DNA of 64,000 nucleotides from Nematostella vectensis (lineage: Eukaryota; Cnidaria; Anthozoa; Actiniaria; Edwardsiidae), in contig NC_064045.1 in the NCBI RefSeq assembly GCF_932526225.1, forward strand, positions 7,300,998 to 7,364,997, in the 5' to 3' direction. The notes below the pieces were generated by a model. It was not told the origin of the DNA. It was given only the letters and a program-made list of their open reading frames with translations, and did no database searches. This document shows positions 33,601-47,282 of the stretch, in pieces. Made by a program: the position numbers and the translations under genes. The stretch's first letter is position 1, and every line of letters starts with the position of its first letter.

Positions 33601-36600
33601 ATGGTTGAAACGATTTTAAGTTATTGTGTATTTTATTTTTTTTCTTCGCCCGTGTGTTTTTAAAAGAAGCCTCGTACAATTCACTGTACTATGTTGTTCT
33701 ATGTACTAGCTGCTTCATCATTGACTGCTACAGGTCGACTTGAAAATTATTTGAATGGTTAAACATTTTTGAATGGTTAAGCCTGCACTACACGTCAACG
33801 TCCTACATGATTCTCTGACACTTCATTGAAAACAACACAACACTTTTCTTAATATTTTGTCAATATTCCAGTACATCTCTAAAGCTTTTTAACACAAAAG
33901 CCATAACAGAATACTCACCTAATTATCGAAGCATACCTATTTTTACCATTTTTTTTCTTTCAAGTATTTCTTCAAGGCTTGTCCGTGTTTCCAATTTTCA
34001 ATAACAGTTCCACATTTCAAGTGTCGATAACACAGGACTGTTGTATGCGTTTAGTTGTGTCCAATAGGAATCAAGCTGTTATGAGAATGTGCACCCTCTT
34101 TAACAAGTCTGTCAAAAAGCTGTCATCAGTGAGCTTGCTTATCAATTGTGGCAGAAGCTATCAGCTTGAATTGAAAATGTCCTGTTTCGAAATTTCAACC
34201 TGCCCGAGATTAAAATCACCTGTCGTGTGTTCAACTTCAAGTCTGAAAGATCGAAAGCGCCTAGAATCGCCACAAGGCCACTAAACGGCGTCAAAATAAC
34301 ATCTAAATTGCAATAAAAAGTTAGAAAATTTCAATTAAAAACAGCGAGAAATTCTGCAATGTTGTTTCTATCTTTGAAGTCATCAAAGGCGCCGAATCGT
34401 TGGCAAAGTAAAGTTTTCCTAGTCTGGTCAAAGCTAATATTTGATTCTTCAAAGATTTGCAACTTTTATTACGGCCTCAAACTGTTTTGGCTTACAAATT
34501 TTAATTTCTACCGAATTCTTGTTTACTATGGAATTTACCCCAATTTAAAAGTCGAATCATCAAAAAGGAACTTCAAACCAATAAATTCAGTAAAAAGATG
34601 ATAATTTTATTTTTGGTAAACATAATTTGGGTAGTAAAAGTGTGGTGCAAGAGGATTTATTAAAAGAAGATTTTCGGTAAACCGTCATGCAAAAGTTTTG
34701 AGTTTGTGTAAACAAATTACAAAAATCATCATTTACCGCAAGTTTCCATGGTGAGCAATTGCTATTTTGTTTACCTTTATTTATTTACCTTTTATTTTTC
34801 GTGTTCATTGGATAAATGTATTGTTTCATTTTACCCAAAATGGTATGACGCTAAGTAATGTGAGATGTACACTGATGCGTCATCCAGCGGAAGGGGATCC
34901 CAATGCTATTAGTTTGAATTTTTTCTATTTTTCCACCTTCTCTAAGGCCATAATAAAAAATGTTATTGAAGTTTATTTTAAAACTGTATATATTCATTTA
35001 ATATTATTTGTTCATTCGATTCGATTTTTATCTTAAAAAAATCTTTTGACCCAAACAAGAAAGCATTTTCCCCAGTGTTTCTTTTTCTTTTTTTTTTTGC
35101 GAAATCGGAACACATAATTAAAGGTAGAAGTTAAGGATAGAAAAATAAAACAATACTATAATCTAGATTTTTATCTAAACGATCTCGAAGCTAAAACTAC
35201 ATGTAGTAAAAGTACAATTACAAATAAAATTACAATGTACAATTACATGCAGGTATTGGATAAAAAATATTTTTATTAACTGTCTTGAATAATGGTAACA
35301 CAAATAAAAAACACTCTTCGGAAGCGAATCATGTCGGTTCAATTAATTTTATTGCAGTCGAAATAGACTGGTCTTCAAAACGTTAAAACTTGCCCAATCA
35401 TCGGAACAAAAACAACAAAAATTTTCAATGAAAGTTCAACATCAAAATCGTACCACCGGGTATCAGAAATCGACTCCCGATGCAAAGACATGCATCTTTA
35501 ACTGACACTTTTACTACTACGTGTGAAAGAAAATGATTGAAAAGTTACGAACGAGAGGATGTCAAATTCAACGCAATATCTTTTGATGTCGTTCAAAATC
35601 CCCAGTATCTATGCTATTTTCCATTGTTTCACTTTTCCGTTAATCAAGACTTCTGACTGCAAATTTCAACCTACATCTCAACAAAAAGCAAATATTTTAC
35701 CGAAACATGAAAACAATGAAATTTGTGCTAATGCCTAATCGTCAATATTTAATAGAGAATATGAAAAGATAGACAAATTGCAGAGAAGAAAAAAAAATCG
35801 TAGGATAGGCAAATCCAAGTTAAGTAATAAAAATGGTTTATATTCCAAAAATACATCTTTTCTTAACTACAAATCCAAATTTATTATGTATTAATTTTCA
35901 CGTCTTATATTTACCTCAATTGAATCTTTTTATATCTCTGCTGAATTAGTGGTATGATGCTTTGCTCTGCTCGACTATTTTTCATCGTTAAACCCTTGTT
36001 CCGGATCTTCTTTTCTTGGGAAATTACTCGCATAACCTCTTCAGAACCGATTATGTTTATAATAAGCACTTTCGCTCACCCATATTAACAGCGTGGGACT
36101 TTAAAGTTTGGTAATTGACAATAATGAGTCCCATGTTCATAATTCTGTATTGATAATTATTTCTAGGTTTGTTTATCAGCTTGTAGTTAAGAGCACGAAA
36201 CCAAAAAACGGCATAAAAAGTCTTAATATAATTAGTCTTATTAAGACCCATTGTTATGTTGTTTCGCTTCATCTCGTTCGAAAATGCTTGGTATAAAACA
36301 TCGTTTGAAGCATAGAATGTGTCCTGTGCAAGAACCGACTTTTTCCTAAGAATAGGGGTCCTTAATGCTATGACGAAGCGGGGGTGATTGAATGGGCCTC
36401 TTGTCATTCAATGACCATCTTAACATTACAATTTTTGCCATTTGAAAAAATCGAACTTTGTTAAGTGGTTTTATTTCTCTAAATAATCATAAAGACAAGT
36501 TAATCAAACAGCGAGTGAACTGGCACAAACGACGTGAGGATCACGTTTATATATAATAAACGTATATATATAAATATATATTTTGTTAGATATGAAAATG

Positions 36601-38299
36601 ACTGTCTTAGGGAATAAAAAGCGTTCCCGCCTTGGTTATCATTTATTCGTTTGAAGGAAATTGTGTGAGAAACAGACGTGCTGTTTCAAGTGGCAAAATA
36701 ATAGATGAAGCTCTTTGCATTTTTCATGACAAAAGCTTAATTATCAAACAACATCAAACAAACTTGCCTTGATAGAAAACTGTCAACCCTCTTAATATTA
36801 AAACTCTTGACTTTTTCTGCCTTGGGAAATAATAATATGCTTTCTTGAGTTTGAAGTGAAAGCGGATATGAGAAAAATTTTCGAATTGACATTCCTAAAA
36901 ATTTTTTAAAACCTTTAAAAACGAAACGTTCTTGGCGTGCTCCAGTTGATGAGCTCCGCTTTGATTAAAAGAAATACCAGTTTTTAGCATTTTCGTGCAA
37001 AGGTCATTTTACAAGTACATTTTGTTTTTCAAAACAACCAAACCACTATTTAGGGACAGACCATTGGAAAAGTGAAGAGGGGGGGGGGATAAGGATTAAT
37101 AAACACGATGAAAAGCCTGAAAAAAAGCATGCAGCCCGAACCAGACAGGAAATAGAAATGCATACTAAACTTTTATAAAGATCATGCACGTCTTGAAGCC
37201 AAGAAACTAAAAAACATGCACGACTTGTCTAATAGTCCGTCTCTTAGGAACATGCAAGGCGATGAAACTAGTGCCTAAACTGGTTGCATCCGATAATCCA
37301 TGTCTCGTAACCCGCAGTGGCTCATGGGTAGCATATAAATGGCCGAATCTTGGTCTCTGAAAGCCGTGTGTACGTTTAGTGGTACAAACAAGAATGCTAA
37401 AGCTTTCTAAACTTCTAAGTTTATTTGATACTCATGAAGCACTAAGGGTTACTTCGTATGGATTCCCCGGGTGCAACCATATTTGAAATAGATAAATGTG
37501 AAATAGGTGTAAATAAAAGATTGCATTTTTTAAAGCGATCACATTTGCTTTGTTTATGTTTATACCCACATCCAATAAAAATATCAGCGCAGAAAAGAGG
37601 GCTTCACGCTATTTATCGCTGAGCTGACCCAGTAATTGTATTCAATATTCATGCAAGCAGTGTGCATTTGTAGTCATATTTGTTTTTATTTTATATACAT
37701 TATGATAATTGAGCTACCACTTATATTATTTGGTTGGTCTTGAGGGGAAATTTCGTAGCGCTTCGAAGCTTTTAAATTTCGTAGCGCTTTGGGATATCAT
37801 CCAATAACGCACCATTCAGGAAATTAAACATTACTTTCAGCTATCATTACACCTAAAAGGGAATATGAGACCGTGAGAGGCGGAGCTTTAAATTCTTACT
37901 CAATTTACAGATCCACCATCAAAATTTAATAACAATTTGATGATTAAGCTGCAAAATATTGTAATTTTTAAGGCAGTGCAACACTTTAAATATCCAAACC
38001 TATCACTTAGAATTTACAGAGCCAGACGCTGAAGAATTTTAATAATTTGTCAACATAAATCATCAATGGACTTGTCATAATATCTTGAATAAAAAGTTAA
38101 TTCTAAGGCATATGCATGCATGTATTATATGAACTTTGTTCAAAGATTACTTACCTTGTATGCGAGTGTTTCATAGAGTAACAAGATGAATATTCCCGTC
38201 ACGGAAATTACTGATATCGATACGGGGTTATGGATTCTCAGTGCCGTAGCATAGTATTTAATATTGGAGGGGAACACTATTGTCTATAATAGCAATTCA
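30670..38299. other. Long gene-poor AT-rich stretch
   Basis: About 7.6 kb in which I could support no gene. Isolated splice-like signals exist: for example a minus-strand frame near 33225-33075 runs into a GTAAGG donor, and 38283-38155 is a 43-codon frame between AG and GTAAGT. No partner exons or domains were found. TTTCGTAGCGCTT is directly repeated at 37752 and 37780. Confidence 0.4.
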
Positions 38300-38484
38300 A
38301 TAGGCCATTCCAGCTATACGTTTGCGCGCGCATAACCATAGAAACCTACCTCAACTACCAGAATCCAGCGCGCACTTTTTTAAGCTTACATCAAACGAAG
38401 CGCGCGCTGCATGCCGGTAGTTGAGGTAGGTTCCTAGGTTCCCATGGTGAGTGCGCGCGCAAGCTTATAGCTAGAATGGCCTAT
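38300..38484. mobile_element. Hairpin MITE R4, copy 2
   Basis: ATAGGCCATTCCAGCTATA at the left and its inverse TATAGCTAGAATGGCCTAT at the right, with inner arms CCTACCTCAACTACC and GGTAGTTGAGGTAGG. A 3-bp TCA flanks both sides (38297-38299, 38485-38487) and is a possible target duplication. Closely related to 14627-14804. Confidence 0.88.
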
Positions 38485-38606
38485 TCATAGAATGGCGCCC
38501 CAGTGCCCCACCTCCTGCTACAGCGATACCGAAGCGCAAAACAAAAGTCAAAATCATAGCTAAGCGTATGGAAGCCACATTAATTTTAGACAACGCATAA
38601 AAAAGT

Positions 38607-38750
38607 ATGATGATGATGCTGATGATGATGCTGATGCTGATGCTGATGCTGATGGCTATTTTGATGGTGATGGTGATGGTGATGGTGATGGTGATGGTGA
38701 TGGTGAAGGTGATGGTGATGGTGATGGTGATGGTGATGGTGATGGTTAAA
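38607..38750. repeat. (GATGGT)n / GATGCT microsatellite
   Basis: A hexanucleotide-type tract, mostly GATGGT units. Met/Val-rich frames over it are artefacts. Confidence 0.95.
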
Positions 38751-38802
38751 ACTATTATGATCATAATAATTCCGATAATGATGATAATGATAATTATATA
38801 AT

Positions 38803-39022
38803 TAATATTATATTATATTATATTATATTATATTATATTATATTATATTATATTATATTATATTATATTATATTATATTATATTATATTATATTATATTA
38901 TATTATATTATATTATATTATATTATATTATATTATATTATATTATATTATATTATATTATATTATATTATATTATATTATATTATATTATATTATATTA
39001 TATTATATTATATTATATTATA
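38803..39022. repeat. (ATATT)n pentanucleotide array, about 220 bp
   Basis: About 44 uninterrupted TATAT-T units, followed by a short ATC run. The absence of interruptions implies recent growth. Confidence 0.98.
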
Positions 39023-39434
39023 TCATCATCATCATATTTTGAAATCATCATCATAATAATTATTACTATTTTCCATGAGCCATTCAATGCAATTGAATAA
39101 TAATGTAAATGAAAGATTGTTCCCTCTTTGTTTTCAAGTATTTAAATGAAATACAGCTGATGGAAAGTATGCTATACTTTACTGAAGATCATTATTGATT
39201 AAATCCTCATTATCGATAAACATAAGAAGAATTATGATGTTCTTTATTCAAAGTCGATTATCGGAGCCCAGTTTAAGTGACCGTAGCGCAAAGCACCAAT
39301 TGAAGACCTTTACAGTGTATTTATATCATGCAACGGAACATTATTATCCATCAAGGAAAACAAAGAAACAGTTAACCCACTTCTTTCCTTAGTGGGAGTG
39401 ACAGAGGGAATTCTAAATCTCACCGAACAGCGCC

Positions 39435-39696
39435 ATATGAAGAAAACGCTGTCGTTTTGGGGGTCTGGTACCGAGAAATCTTAGATTCTTTTCCAAAACT
39501 TTCTCCATCGACCAAAGATGGTCACAGTAACTCTTTTTCTCTTCTGATTACAAGTCATAAAGTTTACAAAGCACCTGCGGTACGGTAACCTTAAAAATGA
39601 CAAAAATCATCAGGTTTTTCCAAATGAGGAATATATTAGTTTCCTTTTATGGAAGTGGCAAAAATGACAATTTTTGGCTAAATTTTTTTGATATGT
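39435..39696 (+). repeat. Dispersed repeat R2, 5' half copy
   Basis: It matches 6048-6360 (ATGAAGAAAACGYTGTCGTTT, CTCCATYGACCAAAGATGGT, GCACCTGCGGTACGGTAACC, GAGGAATATATTAGTTTCCTT) with a small deletion. Confidence 0.85.
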
Positions 39697-42600
39697 AAAG
39701 CGGCCCCAAATGCGCTCTAAATCGCTTAAACGTGGAAATAATAGACAATTACAAGTACTACATCACGTTGGATTGAATTTATTACATTTATATGGAAGAA
39801 TACTTGCATAAAGTAACAACTTCAATCAGCCGGTCGGTTCAAATTACTCATTGACAGAGCCTGGGCTACCTGTGGTTAACCTACAAGGGAGTTCCAGTTA
39901 TCCGAGTAGATATGACTTAAAATTAGTCTCCAGGGAACTCGAAGTCAGTTCGTATTAGTGGGAAGATCGAGTTATCGAACCCTCGGAGTAGAAATGACTA
40001 AAAATCATTCTCCTAATTGAAGCCTAATTCAGATCATTTTCCAAAATTCGGGAATCGGTGGAAACCTTTTGGGATCCGCTTAATGAATGTTTTTATTTAA
40101 TATATTTTGAACTATTAAACTATCTGGGAAAGAACACAGAATAAATAAGATATTTTTTCTCAAATATGGCATAAAACTTCCCCGACAATTCATTGTATTC
40201 TAGAATTCATTCGCCACAGGATGTAGATTTAATATTAAGATTTTATATTAAATACATATGTCTTAAACTGTCATTTGAAATGTGCAGTACAAGCGTTTTG
40301 AATTTGATACTCATTTATAGCAAAAACTTCCCTTTTCAGGAATGTGAAGGGAAGAACAGAAAACACAACTAAAGGATCCTTTTGTTAAAAATGAAAAGCA
40401 TTTCAAAGTAAAAGTGCTTTACCTTTCGGTTTGTGCCAATGTCCTGGGGTTTTCAGACGACTTAACATCAATTTGCAGTTAGTGCTGCAGCTTTCACTAT
40501 TCGCACAACTCTGGAAGATGTATGAATAGGAGTATCGAACTAATATGTGTCATTGTCCGATAATGTTATTAATTACAATTTCCCACCCCATTCACGCCAT
40601 AACATTTACCGATATAGCCATGCTAATTTATTATTTAAAAAATGACTTTAAAATTACCAATCATAACATACAATCGAATTAGTTATTAGAATAAGAATTA
40701 TAATTTTTCATTTTTAAAAATGTTGCTCGGATACTTAGATACTTTAATTCAAATACCGCGAAACAAGGTCAAAATACTGTGGCTATTTTTATTATCTTGA
40801 CAGCGTAAGGAAAACAACATGATTAACATTCCCTAGGCAGGAAATAATTAGTTCTTTATAATATCACGCCGCTGCCAGAAAAATATGATCGTTTCAGAGA
40901 AATTGCTGTAGTTTATCAGGCATACTAGACGGTTTGGTGTTGATCACGGAAGCGCTAAAGACTTTCGGCGAGGCACTATACACATTTCACAATGAAAATA
41001 AAGGGACAATAATCTACTGTTTTAAAAAAGAAAGCTTCTATTTTGAGCAATAAAAGGAATATTACCGGTCGCTTTTCACGCGAATCTTTGCGCTTTCAAT
41101 TTTACGACTTTCGCTGGGTCGAATCAGAACTTCCTTTAGATCTTTCTACACATCGCGGGGAAATCCCTAAGAGAATTAAAAATAGACATGTCGGATTTTT
41201 TAGGCTTTTCCCTGTCTTCGCCCGCGGATTTTTGTAAACTGTGGAACACGGAAAACACATTGAAATGTAGCAAACAAAGTCTATAGTAGGATATAATTTT
41301 TCCCAAAAATCTGTTGAGGTAATTTCGCAAAAATGTAAAATTCATCTTAATCGAAGCCTAAAGACCTGACAAAACCTCCTCGTTTTCGAGCTCAATTCCA
41401 CAGAAAGATATCATTATCTGTCTTTCAATCACCGTCTTAGAGCAGGCTAATTGAAGTGGTAAACAACTCTAGACGGTACATGTGATACTCAGGACGTCGA
41501 GACTACGTATGCAAGGGCACCTCCCCGAAACACGTTAAAACGGCATATATGTTCTGATGCCGAAAATAACCATTTTAAAAGTTCCTGGGAAAAAATATAT
41601 ATGTTCCTTTTCCCAGGAGGAACCATTCCTTTTTTTCCCCAGCCAGCAGAAGCAGAAGTGGTTAAGCATTTTAGCACATGAATAATTGCCCCTTTACCTA
41701 TGAGACGAATTTTTCCCCAAGCATCCGCTCCAGCGCCCCCAAAATATTCCCAGCACAACTTGTTCGACTCAACAAATTTGGCAGCAAAACCATTCTGGAC
41801 GACTTTTCCCCAGCAACCGAGGGGTCTAACATCTTTCCAGCCAGCAAAACAACGTGCTGCGGAACGGATATTTTGCGGAACAGATCCGTTTATTGCCCTC
41901 GAGTATGGAGCACGCTCTAGAGGCAGCGGTCTCTCCGAGCACTCGCCACTACGAAGGCCTTTTCTTTCGGACGATATTTCGCGGCCAAAAATTGATAAAG
42001 CGCTATACTCAAAGTGACCGCGGTGCCTAAAGCAAGCTTCTCTTCTAACATAACAGAGCGAACCACAGAGAAAAGATGCCTCTGCTAGCAGGAAAAAGCA
42101 AGCCCGATTGTTTTTTTGAAAAAGCGGGTCATTCCTTATTAACGAATCTTTAAATTCGATGCTTTTTCCATATGATACCTATGAGAGCGCAGCCCCCACG
42201 CCTGACAAACCATCCGCTAGAGCAAGTAACAAGAAAAATTGCCCTGTGTATCATATTTCTGCAACTTGCAATTTTTTAAGTGAAATTGGAAACGTTCGAA
42301 GGACTTTAAGCTCATGATACTGTGTTAAATTGATGCGAGAGAGATTCAATGTGAAAATACCATGTAAAAAAGTCCCAACGTTTTTTTAAAAGCGTTAATC
42401 CCTGAAAGAAAATCCCGAAAGCAAGGACGTTGTTTGGATTTTAATATCGTTTCCAAAAAGGCAACATCGCTTTCCCGAAAGACAAGACCGTTTTCCGGTT
42501 CTTGCACCAGACCAAAGTGTCATGGGGTCATATGAAGTACACCTGTCCGCAAACAAATCATCGTTATGGGGTCATTGTCATTGCACAACTAAGTATAAAG

Positions 42601-43614
42601 AACGACAGTTGACTGTCCCTTCAGGCCTTTTCATTTAAAGGGGTAAGGTCAGATAGAGTAATGCGTGTATCACGGTTACTTGGCGATACAATAAAAAGGT
42701 AAATAGACTGGCTAATTTGTAATGTTTCCTTTGGTCTTCTACCAACCAAAATAATCAAAGAATCTTTCCATACACGGGATGGATTTACTGTTTTAGAGAT
42801 TTCTACACTCGATAACAAGAACACATTTTCTATAGATATTTTAACGTTGTCCTTTTCTATAGTAACAAACAATACAAGTGTGTGATTCAGTTCTTTTAAA
42901 GTGTCCTTTTACAGGTAATAAACTTAGCTATCGAACAGGAGTGGCGAATAATCAACCTGAGATTTTCTAGATCGCGATATCAGGGCTTTTGAAATCTGAG
43001 ATCGATTTTCTATTGCAATCTGAGATCAGAAAATAACAATTGGAGACCGAGATTTCCATTACAAAATGCTGCTTTTAGGGAAAAAAGGCGGGCCACTTAT
43101 CAAATAAAAAATCTCATCAAGGAAAATGTTTTATAATTGTAGTTAATTGTAAGTGAACTTCGAGAATAAAAACTTTGAATTTTTACGGACCATCGCCACC
43201 CTTAGAAGTATAAATGGTCTTACCGTTCAAACATATTGCCCTTTCTTCTCTTTGAATTGAAGAAGAACACAATTGAGAGATACTCAAACTTTTACAAATC
43301 ATTCCCCAGTTGTCTCCCAACAGTCGGTTTTATTAAAAGGCAGTTTGTTTTACATTATTCAACACTCTCCTATACTCTTATTTGGTATTCATTTCTTGTA
43401 ACCTTAACGCAAAAAGAGATGGTTCGGTTAGCAAAATGGATGGCCAGCTCTACACTGCAAGATATCTCTATTGTCTTTAAGGAAATAGTCAGCTCATCTC
43501 TGCAAGATACGTATTGTTTGTAAGGAAATGGGGTTTACGCAGAAATCATAGCCTCTTTCACATAAATTGCGTTCTGTACGCTGATGTGTTTTGTTATGCG
43601 AATGTGCACCGCGT
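39697..43614. other. No secure gene
   Basis: Candidates too weak to call: a Cys-containing 88-bp frame on the minus strand at 40510-40423 between AG and GTAAAG; an 84-codon minus-strand frame at 42872-42621 that follows a TACTATAG acceptor-like site; overlapping frames around 41490-42017 on both strands that look repeat-derived. Confidence 0.4.
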
Positions 43615-44594
43615 TTAAGTGAACCAGTCCCTTAGATTCAACTGAGGAGTTCCAAATAAGAAATTTCGAAATCGCTCAAAATTGGTTTAAAGTTAGCCCC
43701 TGGTTCTCTTATCATGGTTAAAAAGTTTGAGTTACATACAATAAATATTTTTCGAGAAATTCCGAATTTACGATTTTGCCTATAAAATCGCCGATTTGGG
43801 GGCATTTTTCACCTTTCGTACAAAATCGCAAAATATTCTTTAAATATACGCGGATTTAAAAATAGCGATACAGATCCTTAGAAAGGAGTTGATAAGGTAT
43901 AAATCGAGTGGTTTCTTTACTTTTTCCGGCAAAAAAAAGTATATTTTATTGCTGTCTAAACATGTCCATAAAAAATATCGACTTGAATAATAGCTTAAAT
44001 TAGGGGCTTATAAAACCGATGGTACATGGATTTTCGCAGAAATTTTGCACTTTGAGCAAACATTGGTGTTATTTCTTTCGATTCAGCAAATTAAAAATTG
44101 GGGGAATCAAATTCCCGAATTATAATGAAGCCGAACGCAACCCCATGTCGAGCTCAAATAACACGCGATTTTCTTGACAGCCGTCTTTATTAGATACACA
44201 TACCTGTTTGTACAGGAGAAAAATCACAGAAAATAAACTCTACCCTTGCTGTATACTAATCTCAGATGCGGTATAATTGTCTTGGTTCATCCTTGGAAGT
44301 TACTGGAAGTCAATAAAGACATTACAATGAAAAATATTTGCTATTTTGTACAGACTTCAGTTCAGAACGCCTGCCGGAATGGCAAACTTTGAAGGATTTG
44401 TTTGGGTTTTAAAGTTTCTTTACGCTCAATTGAAGTAAAAGGTATTCAAGCACGTCAGTTCTTACCTTCTGCCAAGAGGTTTCTAGGGAAAAAGCCGATT
44501 TGTAAGATTAATTTCAATGCAAAGGTCAAGTACTACAACACGAGTCTGGTTTCAGATGACAACAACTGATCAGCGGTCTGCCAGATGAAAATGC
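43615..44594 (+). repeat. Large inverted repeat, left arm
   Basis: From TTAAGTGAACCAGTCCCTTAG to GATCAGCGGTCTGCCAGATGA. It is the inverse of 46309-47282. Over a 400-base stretch that I compared by eye there are about 13 differences, so roughly 97% identity, with very few indels. It has no recognisable protein. Confidence 0.95.
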
Positions 44595-46308
44595 GTGACT
44601 TTCCACAGGTATCCTAATCCCGATAAGAACATACCGTTTTGAGTCCTAGTCTTTCTTTATTAGAAAATCATATTTTAAAAAAGGCGATATCATGTCTTGT
44701 TTGTCTATTTTAAAAACATCTGATGATTTGGTAAAGAACTTAGGCGTAAGAGTAAAAATTGTATACGTTACGTTTATCTGCATATTAGTTGTGTGCGCAT
44801 GAGCACTGCTTGATTACTGCAGAAATTTTTATCAATAATGGGAGCGGGTCTTTGTAAAATGAAGACAGGACCTAAGCGGACCAGACCTCGGCGGACCGGG
44901 TTATTTTTATTTTATTTTTTTTAATACACAAACATATGTGAAGAAACCGTTTAGCTACTTAGTAATCCACACCACCCTATTTACCATCTTCCATAAGTCG
45001 CCCCTTACTCAATTACTATTTTTACCTTTTGTTAGTTAATCATCAATGAACTTTGTACATATACTAGCTGTAACATGCCATTGTAACTCATTTATAACCT
45101 GAAGCTGAAGAAGGCAGGTATTGGCCAGCCGAAATATCGTTCTAAAAAACATAAATCTGCGTTGTTGTCGACTTTTTCTTTTAAAGGTTTTACCTTTTGC
45201 GTGGGAGTCCCTAGGGTAAATGTGCCGTTGTTGCTGGTCGCCGAGGGGACGGAGTTTGTTTTTCATTACGGACTTGCTCCAGGTGACTGAAGTAGTTTGA
45301 AAAATCGGTAGCTGGAAAATCGGCGACTACCGTGAGAATAGTGACTTTAAATGGGCTGCTTCGCTACTTTGTAGCAAGAGAAAACAAATATCACTCTGTC
45401 CAACCACTGATGAGCTGTCAGTTAACTCAATGTAAACTGTTGATTGCCGTTAGAATAGTAACCCTCTATGGGCTACTTCCCTTCTGCACAAGCACAATCG
45501 TAGATTGCCGTGAGAACATTAACTCGTTATTGGCTACTTTGCTTGATATAACAAGAACAACAACTGTGTAATGCCAACAAGACTGCCTGGAAAAGGGTTA
45601 CAAAATCAGTTGGAGCTTGCGACAGATTGAATGAACATGTCTATGATTCCGATACAGACGACGATCTACTCCCCGTGTTTGAGGGGTAAAATAATACTTT
45701 CGCTAAACGAAAGATATAATGCTGATTGACATTGTTTTAATGCGAGGGATGTTTTAGCCTGTGAGCTAGTCTGTACTTTTGCGCAAAGTCCGTAATGAAA
45801 AATCAATCTCCGTCGCATATCCCCCCCCCCCCCCCCCCCCCCCCCACATACACACACACACACAAACATCGGAAAAAACATAAACTAATATAAGGAAAGC
45901 GCAGAGGTGCGCGATAAATAAGTCGAGTCTACGAAACGGGAAGTTGAGTTGAAATAGGGACTTCCCAAAATATGCTCCGGGGGGGGGGGGGGGGGGGGGG
46001 GGGATGGGGGATGCAGGGTGTGCGCCCACAGCGGCCGAGGGTCCACTTTCGGTTCCCAATTGACGTGCTATTTGTAGACAAAACTATAAAGCATAAGCTA
46101 GATAACCCTGGTACGTAGCCAAATCCGACAATAAAAGTCCCGTGAAGATACTGCAAAGGCATAAAAAAATCCCTCTTTGTTCTTTCGGGGGTAGTCAGAT
46201 TTCTATTAGAGAACTCATTTCACTCGTCGTCGCCTTACTCGTCCCCTCTCAGAAAAGCCGAATTCCGAGCTACGGACAGCTACGGACGGGTTTCCTTTGC
46301 AAATTCAT
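44595..46308. other. Spacer of the large inverted repeat
   Basis: About 1.7 kb, unique between the arms. It holds a GAAGAAGGCAGGTATTGGCC-AGCCGAAATATCG motif near 45103-45135 of a kind often found beside retroelement 3' ends, three degenerate copies of a GCCGTGAGAATAGT...GGGCTRCTT unit at 45330-45545, a poly-C run near 45822-45845, a poly-G run near 45979-46003, and the R3-related segment 45970-46190. Confidence 0.6.
45970..46190. repeat. Copy of the 10258-10483 element interior
   Basis: GGGTCCACTTTCGGTTCCCA, then GTAGCCAAATCCGACAATAA and GAAGATACTGCAAAGGCATA match the 10.3-kb element in order. The terminal CAGGCCCGTACCCAGG is not preserved. Confidence 0.8.
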
Positions 46309-47282
46309 GCATTCTCATCTGGTAGACCGCTGATCAGTTGTCATCTGAAACCAGACTCGTGTTCAAGTACTTGACCTTTCATTGAAATTAATCTTACAAA
46401 TCGGCTTTTCTCCCAGAAACCTCTTAGCAGAGGGTAAGAACTGACGTGTTTGAATATCTTTTACTTCAATTGAGCGTAAAGAAACTTTAAAACCCAAACA
46501 AATCCTTCAAAGTTTGCCATTCCGGCAGGTGTTCTGAACTGAAGTCTGTACAAAATAGCAAATATTTTTCATTGTAATGTCTTTATTGACTTCCAGTAAC
46601 TTCCAAGGATGAACCAAGACAATTATACAGCATCTGAGATTAGTATACAGTAAGGGTAGAGTTTATTATCTGTGGTTTGTCTCCTGTACAAACAGGTATG
46701 TGTATCTAATAAAGACGGCTGTCAAGAAAATCGCGTGTTATTTGAGCCCGACATGGGGTTGCGTTCGGCTTTATTATAATTCGGGAATTTGATTCCCCCA
46801 ATTTTTTATTTGCTGAACCGAAAGAAATAACACCAATGTTTGCTTAAAGTGCAAAATCTCTGCGAAAATCCATGTACCATCGGTTTTATAAGCCCCAAAT
46901 TTAAGCTATTATTCAAGTCGACATTTTTTATTGACATGTTTAGACAGCAATAAAATATACTTTTTTTTCCGGAAAAAGTAAAGAAACCACTCGATTTATA
47001 CCTTATCAACTCCTTTCTAAGGATCTGTATCGCTATTTTTAATTCCGCGTATATTCAAAGAATATTTTGCGATTTTGTACGAAAGGTGAAAAATGCCCCC
47101 AAATCGGCGATTTTATAGGCAAAATCGTAAATTCGGAATTTCTCGAAAAATATTTATTGTATGTAACTCAAACTTTTTAAACATGATAAGAGAACCAGGG
47201 GCTAACTTTAAACCAATTTTGAGCGATTTTGAAATTTCTTATTTGGAACTCCTCAGTTGAATCTAAGGGACTGGTGCACTTA
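46309..47282 (-). repeat. Large inverted repeat, right arm
   Basis: The inverse complement of 43615-44594, with boundaries at GCATTCTCATCTGG and GGACTGGTGCACTTAA. The short minus-strand frame 46806-47009 lies in the arm, has no domain and is not annotated. Confidence 0.95.

Noticed and set aside
36057-36407. 116-codon minus-strand frame
   Set aside because: No domain, signal peptide, splice partner or repeat support; composition like the surrounding non-coding DNA.
38155-38283. 43-codon minus-strand frame between an AG and a perfect GTAAGT donor, with a hydrophobic end
   Set aside because: No ATG and no partner exon, and its upstream part (CAGTGCCGTAGCAT...GGAGGGGAACAC) looks like an R3-type repeat end.
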